DNA from: an uncultured Devosia sp.
GTDB lineage: Bacteria > Pseudomonadota > Alphaproteobacteria > Rhizobiales > Devosiaceae
Reading direction: 5' to 3'
Assembly: GCF_913055165.1 (NCBI RefSeq)
Contig: NZ_CAJXJS010000020.1
Span: forward strand, 1-63,036
Length of the DNA: 63,036 bases
Below, one piece after another: positions 1 through 8,360 of this stretch. The notes below the pieces were generated by a model that had not been told where the DNA came from, did not search any database, and worked only from the letters and a program-made list of their open reading frames with translations. The position numbers and the translations under genes were made by a program. Numbering within the stretch: the stretch's first letter is position 1; each line of letters opens with the position of its first letter.

Positions 1-783
1 AATTCCCAGGCCTGCAAAGAGGCCACGGCTGACCTCGAGCCGTCCAATGCCCTGCAGCACCTGATAGCCCAGGCCCCCGGCACCGATCATCGAGGCGATC
101 ACCACCATGGCCAGCGCCATCATGGTGGTCTGGTTGACCCCGGCCAGGATAGTTGGCAGCGAAAGTGGGATCTGAACGCCAAACAGACGCTGGCTCGGCG
201 TGGTGCCAAAAGCGCGGCTGGCTTCCATGACCGCCGGGTCGACCGAGCGCAGCCCCAGATCGGTGAGGCGCACCAGGGGCGGCGCCGCGTAGACGATGGT
301 CGCGATCAGCGCCGGAATCTTGCCCGGCCCGAAGATCATCACCGTGGGGATCAGATAGACGAAGCTGGGCATGGTCTGCATCAGGTCGAGCAGCGGGGTC
401 ACCACCTGCCGCACCCGCGCCGAGCGGCTCATCCACACGCCCAGCGGAATGGAAAAGATGATGGCCGTAATGGTCGCCGCGATCATCAGCGCGGTGGTGG
501 CCATGGCGTCTTCCCACAGTTCCATGATGCCCAGGAAGAACAGCGAGAACAACACGATCACCGGCAATTGCCAGCGGCGCGTGGCCAGCCAGGCAATGCC
601 GACCAGCAGGCCCATGATCAGCCACCAGGGGGTGGCGATGAGCACGTCTTCAATGAAGTTGAGCAGCATCAGCAGCGGATAGGCCGCCGCCTCGAATTCG
701 TCGCCCCAATTGCGCACGACCCAATTCAGGCCATCATCGATGGCGCGGCGCCAGGGGCGGGTATCGATCAGTTCTGGAAACAT
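1..783 (-). CDS. ABC transporter permease, glycine betaine/proline type (C-terminus cut by window edge)
   Basis: The frame opens with ATG at 783 (MFPELIDTRPWRR) and stays open for all 261 codons to base 1, so the C-terminus lies outside the window. Several hydrophobic segments precede the cytoplasmic loop typical of binding-protein-dependent permeases (DPAVMEASRAFG, then QIPLSLPTILAG). The order of helices and the phrase TMPSFVYLIPTVMIFGPG match the ProW/OpuAB family, which forms the membrane channel for glycine betaine or proline betaine. It lies 131 bp downstream of a matching binding-protein gene on the same strand, separated by a hairpin. The ATPase is not visible and presumably lies further left. 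Substrate is inferred from family only. Confidence 0.88.
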   Translation of the reverse strand, partial: MFPELIDTRPWRRAIDDGLNWVVRNWGDEFEAAAYPLLMLLNFIEDVLIATPWWLIMGLLVGIAWLATRRWQLPVIVLFSLFFLGIMELWEDAMATTALMIAATITAIIFSIPLGVWMSRSARVRQVVTPLLDLMQTMPSFVYLIPTVMIFGPGKIPALIATIVYAAPPLVRLTDLGLRSVDPAVMEASRAFGTTPSQRLFGVQIPLSLPTILAGVNQTTMMALAMVVIASMIGAGGLGYQVLQGIGRLEVSRGLFAGLGI

Positions 784-867
784 CTTGGCTCTTTCTCAAA
801 AGAGGACCGGTCTTGGCGTGCGATCCCGAAAGCAGCCCGGGTTGGTTTGGGGATCGGACGCACAAAA

Positions 868-889
868 CGGCCGGGTCGGAACCCGGCCG
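868..889 (-). terminator. Intercistronic hairpin/terminator between binding protein and permease
   Basis: A perfect 9-bp inverted repeat (CGGCCGGGT, 4-nt loop, ACCCGGCCG) is followed on the minus strand by TTTTGTG. It sits between the binding-protein gene and its permease. Such hairpins usually let the binding protein be made in excess over the membrane component. Confidence 0.7.
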
Positions 890-914
890 CTGTGAGGAAA
901 GTCAGGGACTGATG

Positions 915-1943
915 CTAGCCAATCGCGGCCAGCACCTTGTCGGCCACGTCGGCCGGAACCCACTGGGTCCACACATCCTGCTTGGTCTTGAGGAAATTCT
1001 CGGCGGTTTCCTCGGCATCGGCCTGGTTTTCATCGCCATAGACCAGAAGCTCGGAGATCTGCGCATTGGTCAGGCCAACCTTGGAGAAGTACTCGGCAAC
1101 CACCGGAGCATCTTCCTGAATCCACGCCGCTGCACCGATCACGGCAGGGCTGGACGGATAGGCGGTCACGCCGGCCGGCTCTTCACAATCGGGATTGGTG
1201 TTGCACTGATAGACCTCCATATCGGTCTCACCGATATCGAGCTGCACGGCCGGATACTTACCCAGAATGGCCGTGGGACCCCAATAGTAGAACAGGATCG
1301 GCTCTTCGCGGGTGAAGGCACGGGCAATCGAGGCGTCAAGCGCGCCGCCCGAACCGGGCGAGAACAGGTTCCAGGTCTCGTCCATGTCGAAGGCTTCGAA
1401 CAGTGCCGACGTCGACAATTCGCAGGCCCAGCCCGGCGGGCAGGAATAAAGGCGGCCCTGGCTGGGCTCCTCCGGATCGGGGAACAGGTCCGGCCGCGCG
1501 ATCACGGCTTCGGCCGTGGTCAGGTCCGGATTGGCGTCCTGGGTATATTGCGGGATGAACCAGCCTTCCACGGTGCCATCGGTGATGGCGTCGGCGAGCT
1601 GCACCACAGTGCCATCGGCAATGGCGTCGGCCCAGGCATCCTCAATGGCGCTGGTCCACAGCTCCGGCGCCACCGCCGGGGTTCCGCGGGTCATCATGGA
1701 CGAAGAGGTCGGGACGGTGTCGCCGGCCACGATCTCGACGTCACAACCATATCCTTGTTCCAGGATCGTCGCATGAATATGCGCCAGGGCTGCAGCGGAG
1801 GGCCAGGACATCTCGGCGATATCGATGGTGCGATCGGTGCCGCATTCGGTGGCACCGGCGTCCTGAGCGACGGCCGGAAGGCTGCCGGCGGACAAAAAGG
1901 CGACAGCGATCACGGCGGCAATGCCACCGGATTTCAAAATCAT
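915..1943 (-). CDS. Glycine betaine/proline-type ABC transporter substrate-binding protein
   Basis: This is a 342-residue periplasmic protein with a signal peptide in the first 26 residues (hydrophobic core ending SLPAVAQDA). The OpuAC/ProX-type domain is recognisable from IDIAEMSWPSAAALAHIHA near the N-terminus, the aromatic ligand-cage stretch EGWFIPQYT, and FYYWGPTAIL. The ATG at 1943 is preceded by AGGAG at 11 nt. It heads a minus-strand operon with the permease. A paralogue lies 236 bp upstream. Family membership is firm; the precise ligand (glycine betaine, proline betaine or another quaternary amine) is inferred. Confidence 0.9.
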   Translation of the reverse strand: MILKSGGIAAVIAVAFLSAGSLPAVAQDAGATECGTDRTIDIAEMSWPSAAALAHIHATILEQGYGCDVEIVAGDTVPTSSSMMTRGTPAVAPELWTSAIEDAWADAIADGTVVQLADAITDGTVEGWFIPQYTQDANPDLTTAEAVIARPDLFPDPEEPSQGRLYSCPPGWACELSTSALFEAFDMDETWNLFSPGSGGALDASIARAFTREEPILFYYWGPTAILGKYPAVQLDIGETDMEVYQCNTNPDCEEPAGVTAYPSSPAVIGAAAWIQEDAPVVAEYFSKVGLTNAQISELLVYGDENQADAEETAENFLKTKQDVWTQWVPADVADKVLAAIG

Positions 1944-2179
1944 CAGGTCTGCTCCTGCGGTTGTGGGATGAGACGGACCTTAAAGATGGCAGAATTGTGT
2001 GTCAAATCCGCCACTATTTGCCCAATAACAGACCTTCCAGACTGCCTCTTCTTGACCAGGGAGACTGGCTCTTCCTGCTCAAAAACTGAATCGACCACTT
2101 TTCTTGATTGGAAAAGCAGCCTCCATGTAGAAATTGGACTATTCTCAAGTCGAAAAAAATCTGAACTGACGGCGCGGCA

Positions 2180-3217
2180 TCAGGGCCTGGGGCCGGGCCA
2201 GCCACCCCAGATTTCGGCTCTCTCGGCCACGAAGCGGTCAGCGATGCTTTCGATGGTCGCACCGGGGGCATTGAGCTGCGCCAGCATCGCGTTCATCTCG
2301 GCCAGCGGCAGGCTGGCGCGCTGGAAATAACCGGCGATCAGGGGCGTTTCGGTAAAGACCCTTTCGACCAGCGCGATCACCACATTGTCCGGCGGGAAGG
2401 CTGAGGGCTGTGGATCGGCGCAGATGCGATCGGCCAGGCACTGCGCGGCACTCTCTTCATAGGCGCCCATCTCGATGGGCACGAAGTCGAGCTGCGCCAG
2501 AATGGCATTGGGCTGCCAATAATAGAACAGGAACGGTTCGCGGCGGTTGAGAGCCTCGGCGATCAGCCGGTCCATCTCCAGCCGGTTGGCCGGCTCGACC
2601 AGGTCGACCAGCCCGGACAAGCCGTGCGCACTGATCAGGTTTTTGTTGATGATCGCACAGGCCCAGTCGGGCGGGCAGGAAATGAAGCGCAGCGGCAGCT
2701 GATCTTGCAGTTGCAGCAGCGCGGCGGCCAGGCCGGCAGCGTCTGGCGGGGTGGCAAAGCTGTCGGCCAGCGTCGAGGGCATGTACCAGCCTTCGAACTG
2801 GCTGGTGCCATAGCTCGGCGCAGCGCTGCGCACCATCTGCCCTTCCATGGCACCGTTCCAGAGATCGGCGATACGGTTGATCCACAATTCGGGCGCCACC
2901 TGCGGCTGGCCGATCGAGCCCATGGACGAAGCCGTCGCCGCCTGGTCGCCCTGCACCACCCGGACGTCGCAATCGAACTCGGCAGCCAGAATGCGTGCGT
3001 GAATTTCCGCCAGCAGGGCTGCGGACGGCCAGCTCATGCGGGCGATCGAAATAGGCCTTGTGCCACAGGGCGGCGGCGGTTCTGCCGGGGGCACCGGCGC
3101 GGCTTGCCCGCCCGACCCCGCATCCTGCGCCTGATCAAGCACGGTGATCTGCGCCAGGACCGGCGTCGCCATCAGGGCGAGGCAAACGAGGGCAAAGAGG
3201 AGCCGTTGCAATTGCAT
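2180..3217 (-). CDS. Second OpuAC/ProX-like substrate-binding protein (paralogue)
   Basis: This 345-residue protein begins at ATG 3217, where a signal peptide starts (MQLQRLLFALVCLALM...LAQ) and GGGAGG stands 4 nt upstream; the longer open frame upstream has no signal sequence. The mature part repeats the features of the neighbouring binding protein: ISIARMSWPSAALLAEIHA, EGWYMPS, FISCPPDWACAI and FYYWQPNAIL. The two copies share one permease in the window, so this one may widen the ligand range or serve as an osmosensor. A T-run (minus strand, about 2150-2160) follows the stop codon and could be a weak terminator. A proline-rich linker (PVPPAEPPPP) precedes the domain. Confidence 0.87.
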   Translation of the reverse strand: MQLQRLLFALVCLALMATPVLAQITVLDQAQDAGSGGQAAPVPPAEPPPPCGTRPISIARMSWPSAALLAEIHARILAAEFDCDVRVVQGDQAATASSMGSIGQPQVAPELWINRIADLWNGAMEGQMVRSAAPSYGTSQFEGWYMPSTLADSFATPPDAAGLAAALLQLQDQLPLRFISCPPDWACAIINKNLISAHGLSGLVDLVEPANRLEMDRLIAEALNRREPFLFYYWQPNAILAQLDFVPIEMGAYEESAAQCLADRICADPQPSAFPPDNVVIALVERVFTETPLIAGYFQRASLPLAEMNAMLAQLNAPGATIESIADRFVAERAEIWGGWPGPRP

Positions 3218-3450
3218 TCTGCCTCCCGGGCCATGCAGGAATGAGCCGGCAGTCTTGCCCAAGCACGGCCCGTTAAGCAACCGGCCAGCCTCATGGATTT
3301 GGCGCGCAAACCCCGGTGACACGCAAGCCCGGAATGTGCAACAGTCCGGTCCCAGCGGGGCGCGTCTTGCGCCCCCTTGACCGTTGTCGCGCCGCAAGAA
3401 GCGAGGCCAGCAAGGCCACCCGGCGCCCAACAGCAAACAGAGGGACGTCT

Positions 3451-4647
3451 ATGTTCAAGAAAACCCTGACCCTGGCGGTCGCCGCCACCACCCTGACCAT
3501 GGCCGCTCCGGCCCTGGCCCAGGACAGCGGCGCCACCATCGGTTTCATCGGCGGCTTTACCGGCCCGATCGAATCGTTGACCCCGCCGATCTTTGCCGGC
3601 GCCGAGCTGGTTGTGGACCAGGTGAACGAGCAGGGCGGCATCCTGGGTGGTGAGCTCACCATTCTGTCCGCCGACGGTGCCTGCGACGCCACCGCCGCTG
3701 CCGCTGCCGCCGACCGCCTGATCAACACCGACAACGTCACCGGCGTGGTCGGCGCGCTCTGCACCGGCGAAACCATCGGCGCCTTCAACGGCTCGGGCCT
3801 CTCGGGCAATGTGGTCTTCATCTCCCCGGCCTCTTCGGCCCCGGCGCTGACCACGCTGGAAGACAATGACCTTGTCTACCGCACCACCCCGTCCGACGCG
3901 CTCCAGGGCGTCAAGCTGGCCAACCTGCTGCTTGCCAAGGGCGTCAACGACATCGCCATCACCTATGTGAACAACGACTACGGCAAGGGCTTTGCCGACG
4001 CGCTGGCCGCCGCCTACGAAGCCGGTGGTGGCACCATTGCCGCCAATTTGGCCCACGAAGAAGGCAAGGCCGACTACCGCGCCGAGCTGGGCAACCTCGT
4101 TGCCAGCCAGAACCTGGTCATCCTCGCCTATGCCAACGCTTCGGGTAACACCATCCTGCGCCAGGCTGTCGAGAGCGGCAACTTCACCACCTATGTCGGT
4201 GGTGACGGCATGGTCGGTGACGACCTGCTCAATGGTATCGACGCTTCGGCCGTCGAAGGCCTGATCGCCACCCGCGCCGGTGCGCCGAGCGGTGAATCGG
4301 TTGATATCTACAACGGCTTTGCCAGCGACAGCTTCCAGGCCAATGCCACCTATGCCCCGCAGGCTTATGACGCTGCCTTCCTGATGGCCCTGGCCATCGA
4401 GAAGAACGGTTCGGCCTCGCGCGATGGCCTCTCTGCCGCCCTGCGTGACGTCGCCTCGGCTCCGGGCGAAATCATCCGTCCGGGTGAATGGGCCAAGGCC
4501 AAGGAACTGATCGCGGCTGGCACCGACATCAACTATGAAGGCGCCGGCGGCGCGCTGGACTTCGACGAAGCCGGCGACGTGGACGGCATCATCGTCGAAC
4601 TGGCCGTTGAAGGCGGTACCTTCGTTGAGAAGGGCCTGATCCAGTAA
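3451..4647 (+). CDS. Branched-chain amino acid ABC transporter substrate-binding protein (LivJ/K-like)
   Basis: The start at ATG 3451 is chosen because a clear signal peptide begins there (MFKKTLTLAVAATTLTMAAPALAQ) with AGAGGGA 7 nt upstream; the open frame extends further 5' without meaning. The 398-residue product has the periplasmic type I binding fold (Peripla_BP_6): GFIGGFTGPIES, the AGAELVVDQVNEQGGILGG helix, and TYVNNDYGKGFADAL in the second lobe. Two cysteines (DGAC and GALC) could form a disulphide. It is transcribed divergently from the betaine-binding gene and ends in a strong terminator. The matching livM/H/F/G genes lie beyond one intervening gene on the other strand, so it is probably their binding protein. 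Confidence 0.92.
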   Translation: MFKKTLTLAVAATTLTMAAPALAQDSGATIGFIGGFTGPIESLTPPIFAGAELVVDQVNEQGGILGGELTILSADGACDATAAAAAADRLINTDNVTGVVGALCTGETIGAFNGSGLSGNVVFISPASSAPALTTLEDNDLVYRTTPSDALQGVKLANLLLAKGVNDIAITYVNNDYGKGFADALAAAYEAGGGTIAANLAHEEGKADYRAELGNLVASQNLVILAYANASGNTILRQAVESGNFTTYVGGDGMVGDDLLNGIDASAVEGLIATRAGAPSGESVDIYNGFASDSFQANATYAPQAYDAAFLMALAIEKNGSASRDGLSAALRDVASAPGEIIRPGEWAKAKELIAAGTDINYEGAGGALDFDEAGDVDGIIVELAVEGGTFVEKGLIQ

Positions 4648-4676
4648 GTTGGATCGAGTACTGAACTGAACGCAGA

Positions 4677-4706
4677 GGCCCGGGAGCAATCCCGGGCCTT
4701 TTCTTT
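4677..4706 (+). terminator. Rho-independent terminator after the binding-protein gene
   Basis: GGCCCGGG, a 6-nt loop and CCCGGGCC form an 8-bp stem followed by TTTTCTTT, 29 bp after the stop codon. The next gene's Shine-Dalgarno starts immediately after it. Confidence 0.9.
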
Positions 4707-4719
4707 CAGAGGAGTAGCC

Positions 4720-5307
4720 ATGACCGACGACGACACCTTGCGCTTCTACGCCGACAACGCAGCGACCTATGCCCTGCATCGCACCCGACCGACGGGCGAA
4801 AGGCTACGGTCTTTCCTCGCCGCTCTGCCCGCTGCCGCTCGTATCCTCGAACTTGGCTGCGGCAATGGCATGGATGCCGAACACATGCTGGCGCAGGGGT
4901 TTGACGTCGATGCCACTGACGGCACGCCTGAACTTGTGGCCGAGGCGCAAACGCGCTTGGGCGCACGGACAAGGGTGATGCGGTTTGAGCAATTGGACGC
5001 CGAGGCCGAGTATGACGGCGTCTGGGCCTGCGCCAGTCTGTTGCACGTGCCCACTACCGATCTGCCCAACATACTTGCCCGTGTGCGGCGCGCAATACGA
5101 CCGGGCGGGGTGTTCGTCGCCAGCTTCAAGGCCGGAAGCGGCGAAGGCCGTGACGGCATTGGCCGCTATTATAACTACCCAACTGCTGAGGGGTTGACGG
5201 CCGTCTACCGAACGGCCGGTTGGACCGACATGGCGCTCGAAACGACAATGGGCAGCGGTTTTGATGCGCTGCCCACTCAATGGCTCTGGATGACGGCGCA
5301 GCGCTAG
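4720..5307 (+). CDS. Class I SAM-dependent methyltransferase
   Basis: This is a 195-residue soluble protein. Motif I of the Rossmann-like SAM fold is clear (RILELGCGNGMDAEHML, about residues 41-57), followed by the acidic end of strand 2 (DVDATDGT), motif II-like DGVWACASLLHVP and motif III-like RRAIRPGGVFVASFK. The substrate cannot be deduced. AGAGGAG lies 7 nt upstream of ATG 4720. Its stop TAG overlaps the stop of livM on the opposite strand in the shared tetranucleotide CTAG (5304-5307). It sits between the liv binding protein and liv permeases without an obvious functional link. Confidence 0.88.
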   Translation: MTDDDTLRFYADNAATYALHRTRPTGERLRSFLAALPAAARILELGCGNGMDAEHMLAQGFDVDATDGTPELVAEAQTRLGARTRVMRFEQLDAEAEYDGVWACASLLHVPTTDLPNILARVRRAIRPGGVFVASFKAGSGEGRDGIGRYYNYPTAEGLTAVYRTAGWTDMALETTMGSGFDALPTQWLWMTAQR

Positions 5308-6599
5308 CCGCGCGCATCCTCCCGCTTCACCACTTCCGGTATCAATCCCTTGGGCGCGAACCGCAAGGCAATGGTGATCACCAGACCCAGCACGAAGACG
5401 CGCATCTGGGCCGAACGGGCTTCGATTTCGGGAATGGCGCCCCAGCCGGCATTGGTCGACCAATAGCTGACGAAGTCGAACACGGCCTTGGAAAGCGGCT
5501 CGGACACCACCCAGACCAGCCAGAGCAGCACCGCACCGAACAGCGCCCCCCAATTATTGCCGGCGCCGCCGACGATCACCATGACCCAGATGAGGAAAGT
5601 GTGGTTGATCGGCTGATAGCTGGACGGATCGAAGATCTGCACGAAGCTGACCAGCATGGCCCCGCCAATGCCCATCAGCACCGAGCCGAAGACGAAGATT
5701 TCCAGCTGCCGCGCGGTGACATTCTTGCCCATGGAGGAGGCGGCGATGTGATTGTCGCGGATGGCGCGCATCATCCGGCCCCAGGGGCCGGCATAGGCCC
5801 GCGAGATCAGCCACATGACGAGCCCCAAAACCACCAGCGCCAGGAGGAAATAGCCGGCGCGGGCGGCAATCAGCGAGCCGGCAATATCCATGCCGCCGGC
5901 CTGGTAATCCTGCGGCAGTGGCGTCGGCCAGGGAATGGGTGAGACGGTGAGCGTGCCGCGGGTCAGCCAATCCATGTTCTTGATCAGCGCGCGGATGATT
6001 TCCGAAATGCCGATCGTGGCAATGGCGAGATAGTCGGTGCGAAGGCCCAGGCAGATCTTGCCCACGATATAGGCGATGCCGGCCGCCAGGACACCGCCAA
6101 AGACCCAGCCGAGAACCGGATGGGCGCCCAGGCCGCCGACCCAGCCGCCACCAGCGCTCTCGATATAGGCTGCCGCCGGATCGAGCTGGCTGCGATAAAG
6201 CACATAGGCGATGAACCAGGCCAAAACGGTCAGCGCGCCTTTCCATTTGCCGGTAATGCCAATGCGATGGGCCTGCCGTGCGGCCAGGACGATCAGCGCG
6301 CCGATTGCAAAGGCGAACAACGCCCGGCCCAGCATCATCGGACCGTCCGACCCCCAGAACTCGGGATTGACCGGATAGGAGATGAAGGTGACGGCGGCGC
6401 CGCCCACCATGAGAAAGCCCATGATGCCGAAATTGAAGAGCCCGCCATAGCCCCACTGGATATTGAGCCCGAGCGCGATCAGCGCATAGGCAGCCGCTTC
6501 CACCAGGCGCGAGGATGTGAAGGGCAGGCCCATCACCCAGCCGATGACCAGGATAAGGACGAACAACCCGCCGAACAGGGCAAGGGAACGCTGGATCAT
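5304..6599 (-). CDS. livM: Branched-chain amino acid ABC transporter permease LivM
   Basis: This 431-residue integral membrane protein has many hydrophobic helices and the LivM-type signatures LGLNIQWGYGGLFNFG (about residue 45) and the loop AYAGPWGRMMRAIRDNHIAA that contacts the ATPase (EAA-like), followed by GIGGAMLVSFVQIFDPSSY. It is longer than the usual 320-360 residues because of an extra hydrophobic and loop region around residues 90-170. It is the last gene of the livG-F-H-M minus-strand operon and overlaps livH by ATGA, implying translational coupling. It converges on, and shares its stop site with, the methyltransferase gene. Confidence 0.93.
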   Translation of the reverse strand: MIQRSLALFGGLFVLILVIGWVMGLPFTSSRLVEAAAYALIALGLNIQWGYGGLFNFGIMGFLMVGGAAVTFISYPVNPEFWGSDGPMMLGRALFAFAIGALIVLAARQAHRIGITGKWKGALTVLAWFIAYVLYRSQLDPAAAYIESAGGGWVGGLGAHPVLGWVFGGVLAAGIAYIVGKICLGLRTDYLAIATIGISEIIRALIKNMDWLTRGTLTVSPIPWPTPLPQDYQAGGMDIAGSLIAARAGYFLLALVVLGLVMWLISRAYAGPWGRMMRAIRDNHIAASSMGKNVTARQLEIFVFGSVLMGIGGAMLVSFVQIFDPSSYQPINHTFLIWVMVIVGGAGNNWGALFGAVLLWLVWVVSEPLSKAVFDFVSYWSTNAGWGAIPEIEARSAQMRVFVLGLVITIALRFAPKGLIPEVVKREDARG

Positions 6600-7600
6600 G
6601 ACGAGGCTCCCTTGAAGATACCGGTGGGTCGGACAAGCAGGGTCACGACGAGAATGACGAAGGCCACGGTAAGCTTGTATTCGGTGGGCACCAGCGCCAG
6701 TTGCGCCGGCAATTGCAGCCAGTCAGGCAGCACCGCATTGAGCGGCCGGAACAGCATGGTCCAGTTGAACACGGCCAATGTCTCGGCAAAGCCAATCAGC
6801 AGACCACCGGCAATGGCGCCATAGGCCTGGCCCAACCCGCCGACAATGGCAGCGGCAAAGATGGGCAGGATGATGTTGAAGGCCAGGTCGGGCTTGAGTG
6901 TCACATCCAGCGCCAGCATGGTGCCGGCCATGCAGGCCAGCGCCCCGGCAATCACCCAGGTGACCCGCACCACGAGCGCGGTATTGATACCGGAAACCTG
7001 TGCCAGATCGGCATTGTCGGCCATGGCGCGCATCGCCTTGCCCAGCCGCGAGCGGGTGAGGAAGAAGTGCAGCGCAATGACGGAAACCAGCGTCACCACG
7101 ATCATCAGCACTTGCGGCTCGGTGATCACCAGCGGCCGGGTCGAGCCGATGGTCGAAGTATCAATGCGGAAGATTTCCTTGGTTTCGGTCTCGAAGAAGG
7201 AATAGGAGCCCGCACCAAAGAACAGGCGGATAAGCCCCTGGATCATCAGCGTCACGCCGATCGAGGCGATCAGCAGCGTCACCGGCTTGGCGCCGCGCTT
7301 CCTGAGCGGCGCATAAAAGCCCTTGTCGATCCCCAGCGCCAGAATGGCGGCCAGCACCATGGCAATGGGCAGCACCACGAAACCGGTCGGTATGGGCGTG
7401 ACGATCCCCCAGGCGGCAAAGGCCGAGGCGAGCAGGAAGGCGATGAAAGCGCCGCCGGTCATCAGCTCGGAATGGGCGAAATGGGCAAAGCGCAGAATGC
7501 CGAAGATCAGCGTGATGCCGATGGCCCCCAACGCATAAATGCAGCCCAGCACCAGGCCGGAAATGACCACCTGATTGATGAAGAAGACAATTTCGGTCAC
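6596..7600 (-). CDS. livH: Branched-chain amino acid ABC transporter permease LivH
   Basis: This 334-residue inner-membrane protein has the LivH pattern: an N-terminal GLVLGCIYALGAIGITLIFG helix pair, a central KAMRAMADNADLAQVSGIN coupling loop and the C-terminal IVGGLGQAYGAIAGG segment. With LivM it forms the translocation channel for branched-chain amino acids, or in rhizobia often a broader set of amino acids. It lies 3 bp downstream of livF and overlaps livM by four bases. The start is ATG 7600. Confidence 0.94.
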   Translation of the reverse strand: MTEIVFFINQVVISGLVLGCIYALGAIGITLIFGILRFAHFAHSELMTGGAFIAFLLASAFAAWGIVTPIPTGFVVLPIAMVLAAILALGIDKGFYAPLRKRGAKPVTLLIASIGVTLMIQGLIRLFFGAGSYSFFETETKEIFRIDTSTIGSTRPLVITEPQVLMIVVTLVSVIALHFFLTRSRLGKAMRAMADNADLAQVSGINTALVVRVTWVIAGALACMAGTMLALDVTLKPDLAFNIILPIFAAAIVGGLGQAYGAIAGGLLIGFAETLAVFNWTMLFRPLNAVLPDWLQLPAQLALVPTEYKLTVAFVILVVTLLVRPTGIFKGASS

Positions 7601-7603
7601 GGC

Positions 7604-8308
7604 TCAGCCCCCGAGGAAAGACTTGGCGACTTCAGGGTCGGCGATCAGCTCGGCCCCGGTGCCGGTATAGCGGTTCTGCCCGCCCGCAAGCACAAAGCCC
7701 TTGGTGGCAAAGGCTAGCGCCTGGCGCGCATTCTGCTCGACCATCAAGATCCCCACACCTTCCTTGTTGACGCGCTGAATGGTCTCGAAAATCTCGATCA
7801 CATAGCGCGGCGACAGCCCTGCAGATGGCTCGTCTAGCATGAGCAGGCTCGGCTTGCTCATCAGCGCCCGGCCCATGGCCACCATCTGGCGCTGGCCACC
7901 GGACAACTCGCCAGCCGGCTGGCGGCGCTTCTCGGCGAGAACTGGGAACATCTGGTAGACCCAGTCCATGGTGCCCTTGAAATCGTCCTTGCGGGTGAAG
8001 GCACCCATCTCCAGATTTTCCTCGACACTCATCGAGGTGAAGACGTTCTTTTCCTGCGGCACGAAGCTCAGGCCCTTGGGCACCAGCCTGTCGGGCAGTG
8101 AATTGGCAATATTCTCGCCGCCGAAATCGATGGTGCCGCCAGTGACTTTGAGCAGCCCGAAAATGGCCTTGAGCGTGGTCGATTTGCCGGCACCATTGGG
8201 TCCGACAATTACCCCGATATCGCTCTTCTCGATGGCGATGTTGACACCATTGAGAATGGGCGCGCCGCCATAGCCGCCGACGACGTGTTTGAGTTCGATC
8301 AGTGGCAT
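7604..8308 (-). CDS. livF: Branched-chain amino acid ABC transporter ATPase LivF
   Basis: This is a 234-residue ATP-binding subunit. Walker A is GPNGAGKST (about residue 38), the signature is ELSGGQRQMVAMGRAL, and Walker B is LLMLDEPSAGLSP followed by the switch His region in MVEQNARQAL. I chose ATG 8308 over the TTG one codon earlier. The Shine-Dalgarno GGGGAGA is contributed by one arm of a REP-like hairpin (8312-8358) that fills most of the space after livG, so translation could be affected by that structure. Confidence 0.94.
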   Translation of the reverse strand: MPLIELKHVVGGYGGAPILNGVNIAIEKSDIGVIVGPNGAGKSTTLKAIFGLLKVTGGTIDFGGENIANSLPDRLVPKGLSFVPQEKNVFTSMSVEENLEMGAFTRKDDFKGTMDWVYQMFPVLAEKRRQPAGELSGGQRQMVAMGRALMSKPSLLMLDEPSAGLSPRYVIEIFETIQRVNKEGVGILMVEQNARQALAFATKGFVLAGGQNRYTGTGAELIADPEVAKSFLGG

Positions 8309-8311
8309 CAA

Positions 8312-8358
8312 CGGGTCTCCCCGAAAAGTGGGAACCGGTTTTCGGACAAGGAGACCCG
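8312..8358. repeat. REP-like palindrome between livG and livF
   Basis: Outer arms CGGGTCTCC (8312-8320) and GGAGACCCG (8350-8358) are perfectly complementary over 9 bp. Inside them CCGAAAA (8321-8327) pairs with TTTTCGG (8339-8345). The CCGAAAAGTG...CCGGTTTTCGG core resembles a REP palindrome common in Hyphomicrobiales (from memory, not searched). It occupies nearly the whole livG-livF gap and contains the livF Shine-Dalgarno. Confidence 0.8.
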
Positions 8359-8360
8359 CA

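Noticed and set aside
813..2330. 505-codon open frame on the plus strand
   Set aside because: Antisense of the two betaine-binding protein genes.
3172..4779. 535-codon open frame on the minus strand
   Set aside because: Antisense of the branched-chain amino acid binding protein, which has a clear signal peptide and fold.
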